In this document: positions 4,289 to 7,576 of the stretch, one piece after another
Layout: every line of letters starts with the position of its first letter
How positions within the stretch are numbered: position 1 is the first letter of the stretch
Assembly: GCA_007121975.1 (NCBI GenBank)
Contig: SKJO01000417.1
Coordinates: 1 to 7,576, forward strand
From: Nitriliruptoraceae bacterium
GTDB lineage: Bacteria; Actinomycetota; Nitriliruptoria; Nitriliruptorales; Nitriliruptoraceae
Length of the DNA stretch: 7,576 nt
Direction of reading: 5' to 3'
The notes under the pieces: model-generated
Told to the model about the DNA's origin: nothing
Databases searched by the model: none
Seen by the model: the letters and a program-made list of their open reading frames with translations, nothing else
Position numbers and translations under genes: made by a program

Positions 4289-6391
4289 ATGCCTGCCTCC
4301 TTAGCTGCCCCCGGTTCCGGTGCTCACGACCCCCGGCGAGACGACCTGCATCGTCACGCCCGTGCGGACGTGCCCTTCCGGGTCGTCAGTGACTTCGCGC
4401 CGTCCGGCGACCAGCCTCAGGCCATCGAGGAGCTCGCGGAGGCGTTCGCCTCCGGGCTCAAGGCCGTGACCCTGCTCGGTGCGACCGGCACGGGCAAGAC
4501 CTTCACGGCCGCGAAGCTGCTCGAGCGCATCCAGCGCCCGACCCTGGTGATGGCGCCCAACAAGACGCTGGCCGCGCAGCTGGCCAACGAGTTCCGCGAG
4601 TTCCTGCCCGACAACGCGGTCGAGTACTTCGTCTCCTACTACGACTACTACCAGCCCGAGGCCTACATCCCCTCCTCGGACACCTACATCGAGAAGGACT
4701 CGTCGATCAACGACGAGATCGATCGGCTGCGCCACCGGGCCACGATGGCCCTGCTCTCGCGCCGGGACGTGGTCGTGGTCGCTTCGGTGTCGTGCATCTA
4801 CGGGCTGGGATCGCCCTTCGAGTACGAGGATCACGTGCTGCGCCTGCACGTCGGGCAGGAGGCCGGACTCGACACCTCGATGCGCAAGCTGGTCGACCTG
4901 CAGTACGACCGCAACGACCTCAACCTGGTGCGCGGCACCTTCCGCGTGCGGGGCGACACCCTGGAGGTCTTCCCGGCCGACGACGAGCGGGCGGTGCGCG
5001 TCGAGTTCTTCGGTGACGAGGTGGATCGCATCGTGCGGGTGGATCCGCTCACCGGCGAGGTCGGTGGGCCGGTGTCCCAGGTCGGGCTGTTCCCCGCGTC
5101 GCACTACGTGTCCTCGCAGGAGGCGCTGGAGCGGGCGGTGGTCTCGATCCAGACCGAACTCGACGAGCGGCTCGCCGAGTTCGAGCGCGACGGCAAGCTG
5201 CTCGAGGCGCAGCGGCTGCGGATGCGCACCAACTACGACCTCGAGATGATCCGTGAGGTCGGGTTCTGCAACGGCATCGAGAACTACTCGCGCCACTTCG
5301 ACGGCCGGGTGGCGGGCGAGGCGCCCTACACGCTGCTCGACTACTTCCCCGACGATCTGGTGGTGCTGATCGACGAGTCGCACGTCACCGTGCCGCAGAT
5401 CGGCGGGATGTACGAGGGGGACCGCTCCCGCAAGGACACCCTGGTCGAGCACGGCTTCCGGCTGCCCTCGGCGCGTGACAACCGGCCGTTGACCTTCGAC
5501 GAGTTCCTCGCCCGCATCGGTCAGCGGCTGTACCTGTCGGCCACGCCCGGTCCCTACGAGCGCCGCGAGTCCGACGCGGTGGTGGAGCAGATCATCCGTC
5601 CCACCGGGCTGGTCGACCCCGAGGTGGTGGTCGTCCCGACCACCGGGCAGATCGACGACCTGATGGAGCGCATCCGGCAGCGCACCGAGCAGGATCAGCG
5701 GGTGCTGGTGACCACCCTGACCAAGCGCATGTCCGAGGACCTCACCGACTACCTGCTCGAGAACGGGGTGCGGGTGCGCTACCTGCACTCCGACATCGAC
5801 ACCGTGGAGCGCGTGGCCATCCTGCGCTCCCTGCGGCTGGGGGAGTTCGACGTGCTGGTGGGCATCAACCTGCTGCGTGAGGGCCTGGATCTGCCCGAGG
5901 TGTCGTTGGTGGCCATCCTCGACGCCGACAAGCAGGGGTTCCTGCGCTCGGAGACCTCGCTGATCCAGACCATCGGACGCGCCGCCCGCAACGTCGACGG
6001 GCGCGTGGTGATGTACGCCGACCACGTCACCGCAGCGATGCGCAGCGCGCTCGACGAGACCTCACGACGCCGGGACAAGCAGCTCGCCTACAACGCCGAG
6101 CACGGCATCGACCCGCAGACCGTGCGCAAGCGCGTCGGCGACATCATCGCGGCGGTCCGCGCCGAGGAGCTCGGTGAGGAGTACGCCCCGGACCACACGC
6201 CGGCCCGGCCGGGCGGGAGTGTCGACGCCACCGAACTGCCCCGCGAGGAGCTCCGCGCCCTGGTGCAGCGCCTCGAGCAGGAGATGCACGAGGCCGCCGG
6301 GGAGCTGCGCTTCGAGTACGCCGCCCGGCTGCGCGACGAGGTCGCCGAGCTCAAGCGGGAGCTGGCGTCGATGCAGGCCGCCAACGTCTGA
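4289..6391 (+). CDS. uvrB: Excinuclease ABC subunit B
   Basis: UvrB is the damage-verifying helicase-like subunit of UvrABC nucleotide excision repair; it receives damaged DNA from UvrA and recruits UvrC. The 700 residues contain Walker A GATGTGKT (64-71), the NKTLAAQLANEF motif and the Tyr-rich beta-hairpin YYDYYQPEAYIPSSDTYIEK (117-136) that clamps the DNA strand. They also contain the Walker B-type DESH (362-365), LYLSATPGPYE (414-424), LLREGLDLPEVSLVAILDADK (about 528-548) and motif VI QTIGRAARN (560-568). A C-terminal UVR motif for UvrC contact covers about 653-690. All motifs look intact and the length is usual. The first 29 residues are a charged extension before the family's usual FRVVS start. 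The 1829-type SD is absent, but the -10 placement supports initiation at this ATG. GTG at 4370 is the main alternative. Confidence 0.97.
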   Translation: MPASLAAPGSGAHDPRRDDLHRHARADVPFRVVSDFAPSGDQPQAIEELAEAFASGLKAVTLLGATGTGKTFTAAKLLERIQRPTLVMAPNKTLAAQLANEFREFLPDNAVEYFVSYYDYYQPEAYIPSSDTYIEKDSSINDEIDRLRHRATMALLSRRDVVVVASVSCIYGLGSPFEYEDHVLRLHVGQEAGLDTSMRKLVDLQYDRNDLNLVRGTFRVRGDTLEVFPADDERAVRVEFFGDEVDRIVRVDPLTGEVGGPVSQVGLFPASHYVSSQEALERAVVSIQTELDERLAEFERDGKLLEAQRLRMRTNYDLEMIREVGFCNGIENYSRHFDGRVAGEAPYTLLDYFPDDLVVLIDESHVTVPQIGGMYEGDRSRKDTLVEHGFRLPSARDNRPLTFDEFLARIGQRLYLSATPGPYERRESDAVVEQIIRPTGLVDPEVVVVPTTGQIDDLMERIRQRTEQDQRVLVTTLTKRMSEDLTDYLLENGVRVRYLHSDIDTVERVAILRSLRLGEFDVLVGINLLREGLDLPEVSLVAILDADKQGFLRSETSLIQTIGRAARNVDGRVVMYADHVTAAMRSALDETSRRRDKQLAYNAEHGIDPQTVRKRVGDIIAAVRAEELGEEYAPDHTPARPGGSVDATELPREELRALVQRLEQEMHEAAGELRFEYAARLRDEVAELKRELASMQAANV

Positions 6392-6396
6392 GCGGG

Positions 6397-6416
6397 CACC
6401 GGGGAGCTGCCCGGTG
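6397..6416 (+). terminator. Candidate hairpin after uvrB
   Basis: CACCGGG (6397-6403) pairs perfectly with CCCGGTG (6410-6416) around a 6-nt loop, starting 5 bp after the uvrB stop. There is no T-tract and the stem is short, so this is a weak terminator call. Confidence 0.45.
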
Positions 6417-6459
6417 GGGCGCCGAACGGTGGATGCCGGTGGTCGGACCGATGGCGGGC

Positions 6460-6465
6460 TAGCGT
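6460..6465 (+). promoter_or_regulatory. Candidate -10 box for the SLH protein gene
   Basis: TAGCGT is identical to the coaE -10. It would start a transcript near 6472, leaving a leader of about 98 nt before the ATG at 6570. That leader can form two 5-bp hairpins (6493-6497 with 6513-6517, and 6528-6532 with 6537-6541). I see no -35 match at the usual distance. Confidence 0.35.
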
Positions 6466-6569
6466 CGCGGCTGGCCGCCCCGCCGCCATGTCGACGGTCT
6501 CACGGGGCAGGGCCGTCACTGCCTGTCGGTGGGTGTCCACCACGTCACGGAATCGGAAAGGACGCGACG

Positions 6570-7576
6570 ATGCGGATCGAGCGCTCGGAGGGTTTTCGCC
6601 TGGTGGTCTGGCGTTCGTGGGGGATCGGTGCGGCGATCGTGGCCGCGCTGGTGCTGCCCGCGATCGGGGTGCTCGCCGGGGTGGCGCTCGCCTCGTCGGC
6701 CTTCGACGACGTCGACCCGGATGGCACCCACGCCGAGGGCATCGAGTGGCTCGCCGATTCGGGGGTGACTGCTGGCTGTGAGGTCGGACGGTTCTGCCCC
6801 ACCGAAGCGGTCACCCGCGAGCAGATGGGGACCTTCCTCCACCGCCTGTCGGGCAACGACCCGCGGGTGGCGCCGTCGGTGAACGCCGCCACCCTGCAGG
6901 GGCTCACCGTCGCCGAGCTGTTCGAGGCCTTCGAGGCGGGTGAGCTGCCCCCGGGCATCGACCCGACGCCGCCCTCCGAGGACGCGCCTCCGTCCGACGA
7001 TCCCGATGCGCCCGGAGACGTACCCGACGATGATGCGCCTGATGGCGACGGGCCCGACGACGATGCTCCGGCGCCCTCCGACCCGGGCGACCCGGCGACC
7101 GGCGATCTCGAGCAGCGCCTGACCGAGGTCGAGTCCACCGTGCTGTTCCTCGCGGAGCGGCTCGAGGCGATCGACGGGCTGCTGCAGCTCGATCTGGACA
7201 GCGCTCCCGACGAGCAGCTGGCGGCGGCGGTGATCTCGCTGAGCGTGGCGCTGTCCGAGCAGGCGGAGGTGGTCGAGCAGCTCGAGGCGGACGTCGCGGC
7301 ACGCGAGCAGACCATCGTTGACCTCGACACCGAGGTCGAGCGGCTCTCGGGCCTGCTCCAGGGCGTCACGCGGCAGAGCGTCGCCGGTCGGGACACGCTG
7401 CGCTTCTCCGGCATGAACATCCAGGTGGTCAACGGGACGGGGACCACCTCCGGAACCCCCAACGGCGTCGGCAACCTCATCGTCGGCTACGACCGCGCGC
7501 GGACCTCGACCGACGGGGCGGGCCCCAGTCAGAAGTCCGGTTCGCACTACCTGGTGGTCGGCGACGGCAACAACTA
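6570..7576 (+). CDS. SLH-domain surface protein with coiled coil and beta-rich head (C-terminus beyond window)
   Basis: The 335 visible codons start at an ATG with AAAGGA 7 nt upstream. Residues 11-18 are a short N-terminal stretch with basic residues before a hydrophobic segment (about 19-43). This segment ends in ALASSA, so it is either a cleavable signal peptide or an anchor. Residues 45-93 form one S-layer homology domain: FDDVDPDGTHAEGIEWLADS, GVTAGCEVGRFCP and VTREQMGTFLHRL, with a likely disulfide pair C70/C76. Residues 131-178 are an Asp/Pro-rich linker. About 180-270 show heptad-like Leu/Val spacing of a coiled coil. From 277 the sequence becomes LRFSGMNIQVVNGTGTTSGT and then Gly/Asn-rich strands (GNLIVGYDRA, GSHYLVVGDGNN), like the start of YadA-head-like beta repeats. 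By family it would be exported and bound to the cell wall or S-layer. The ligand is unknown. It has its own promoter signal 178 bp after uvrB. Confidence 0.85.
   Translation, partial: MRIERSEGFRLVVWRSWGIGAAIVAALVLPAIGVLAGVALASSAFDDVDPDGTHAEGIEWLADSGVTAGCEVGRFCPTEAVTREQMGTFLHRLSGNDPRVAPSVNAATLQGLTVAELFEAFEAGELPPGIDPTPPSEDAPPSDDPDAPGDVPDDDAPDGDGPDDDAPAPSDPGDPATGDLEQRLTEVESTVLFLAERLEAIDGLLQLDLDSAPDEQLAAAVISLSVALSEQAEVVEQLEADVAAREQTIVDLDTEVERLSGLLQGVTRQSVAGRDTLRFSGMNIQVVNGTGTTSGTPNGVGNLIVGYDRARTSTDGAGPSQKSGSHYLVVGDGNN

Noticed and set aside
4301..6025. 574-codon open frame antisense to uvrB
   Set aside because: His/Val/Leu/Gly-rich composition with no domain; uvrB on the plus strand is unmistakable.
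6488..6781. Small plus-strand ORF starting in the SLH gene leader
   Set aside because: It lacks an RBS, runs out of frame into the SLH gene and has no recognisable sequence.
6516..7547. Long minus-strand open frames opposite the SLH gene
   Set aside because: The plus strand has RBS, signal segment and SLH motif. The opposite frames are antisense shadows without recognisable motifs.

Overview
The window is high-GC DNA (roughly 70% G+C by eye) from an actinobacterium. The evidence is a four-domain ribosomal protein S1 with strongly actinobacterial wording, the gene order rpsA-coaE-uvrB that is familiar in Actinobacteria, TAnnnT-type -10 boxes, and a UvrB close to mycobacterial UvrB. A type IV prepilin and a single-SLH surface protein suggest, as inference only, a deep-branching class such as Nitriliruptoria or Acidimicrobiia rather than Streptomyces or Mycobacterium.

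The left part (1-1640) is on the minus strand. In transcription order it holds tag (3-methyladenine DNA glycosylase I), a short unrecognised protein with an Ig-like or carboxypeptidase-regulatory-like appearance (575-985), and a type IV prepilin-like protein cut by the window edge (1-428). Between the last two lies a 146-bp non-coding stretch with a 16-bp tandem repeat, several hairpins and a perfect but misplaced Shine-Dalgarno sequence. This possible structured leader is the least explained part of the window.

A 188-bp divergent region (1641-1828) separates tag from rightward rpsA. A TTGACA promoter on the plus strand overlaps a TAGGGT -10 on the minus strand. The right part is all plus strand: rpsA (1829-3463, with a GC-rich hairpin after it), coaE (3591-4226, own promoter and RBS), uvrB (4289-6391, apparently a leaderless mRNA) and the start of a large surface protein (6570 to the edge) with a membrane or signal segment, one SLH domain, an acidic linker, a coiled coil and the beginning of a Gly/Asn-rich beta-structured head.

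Functionally, rpsA, coaE and uvrB are housekeeping genes for translation, coenzyme A synthesis and nucleotide excision repair. tag adds base excision repair of alkylated DNA. The two ends of the window carry cell-surface functions: a pilus or pseudopilus subunit and an SLH-anchored protein. I saw no mobile element, CRISPR array, tRNA or rRNA, and no gene-free gap longer than 190 bp.
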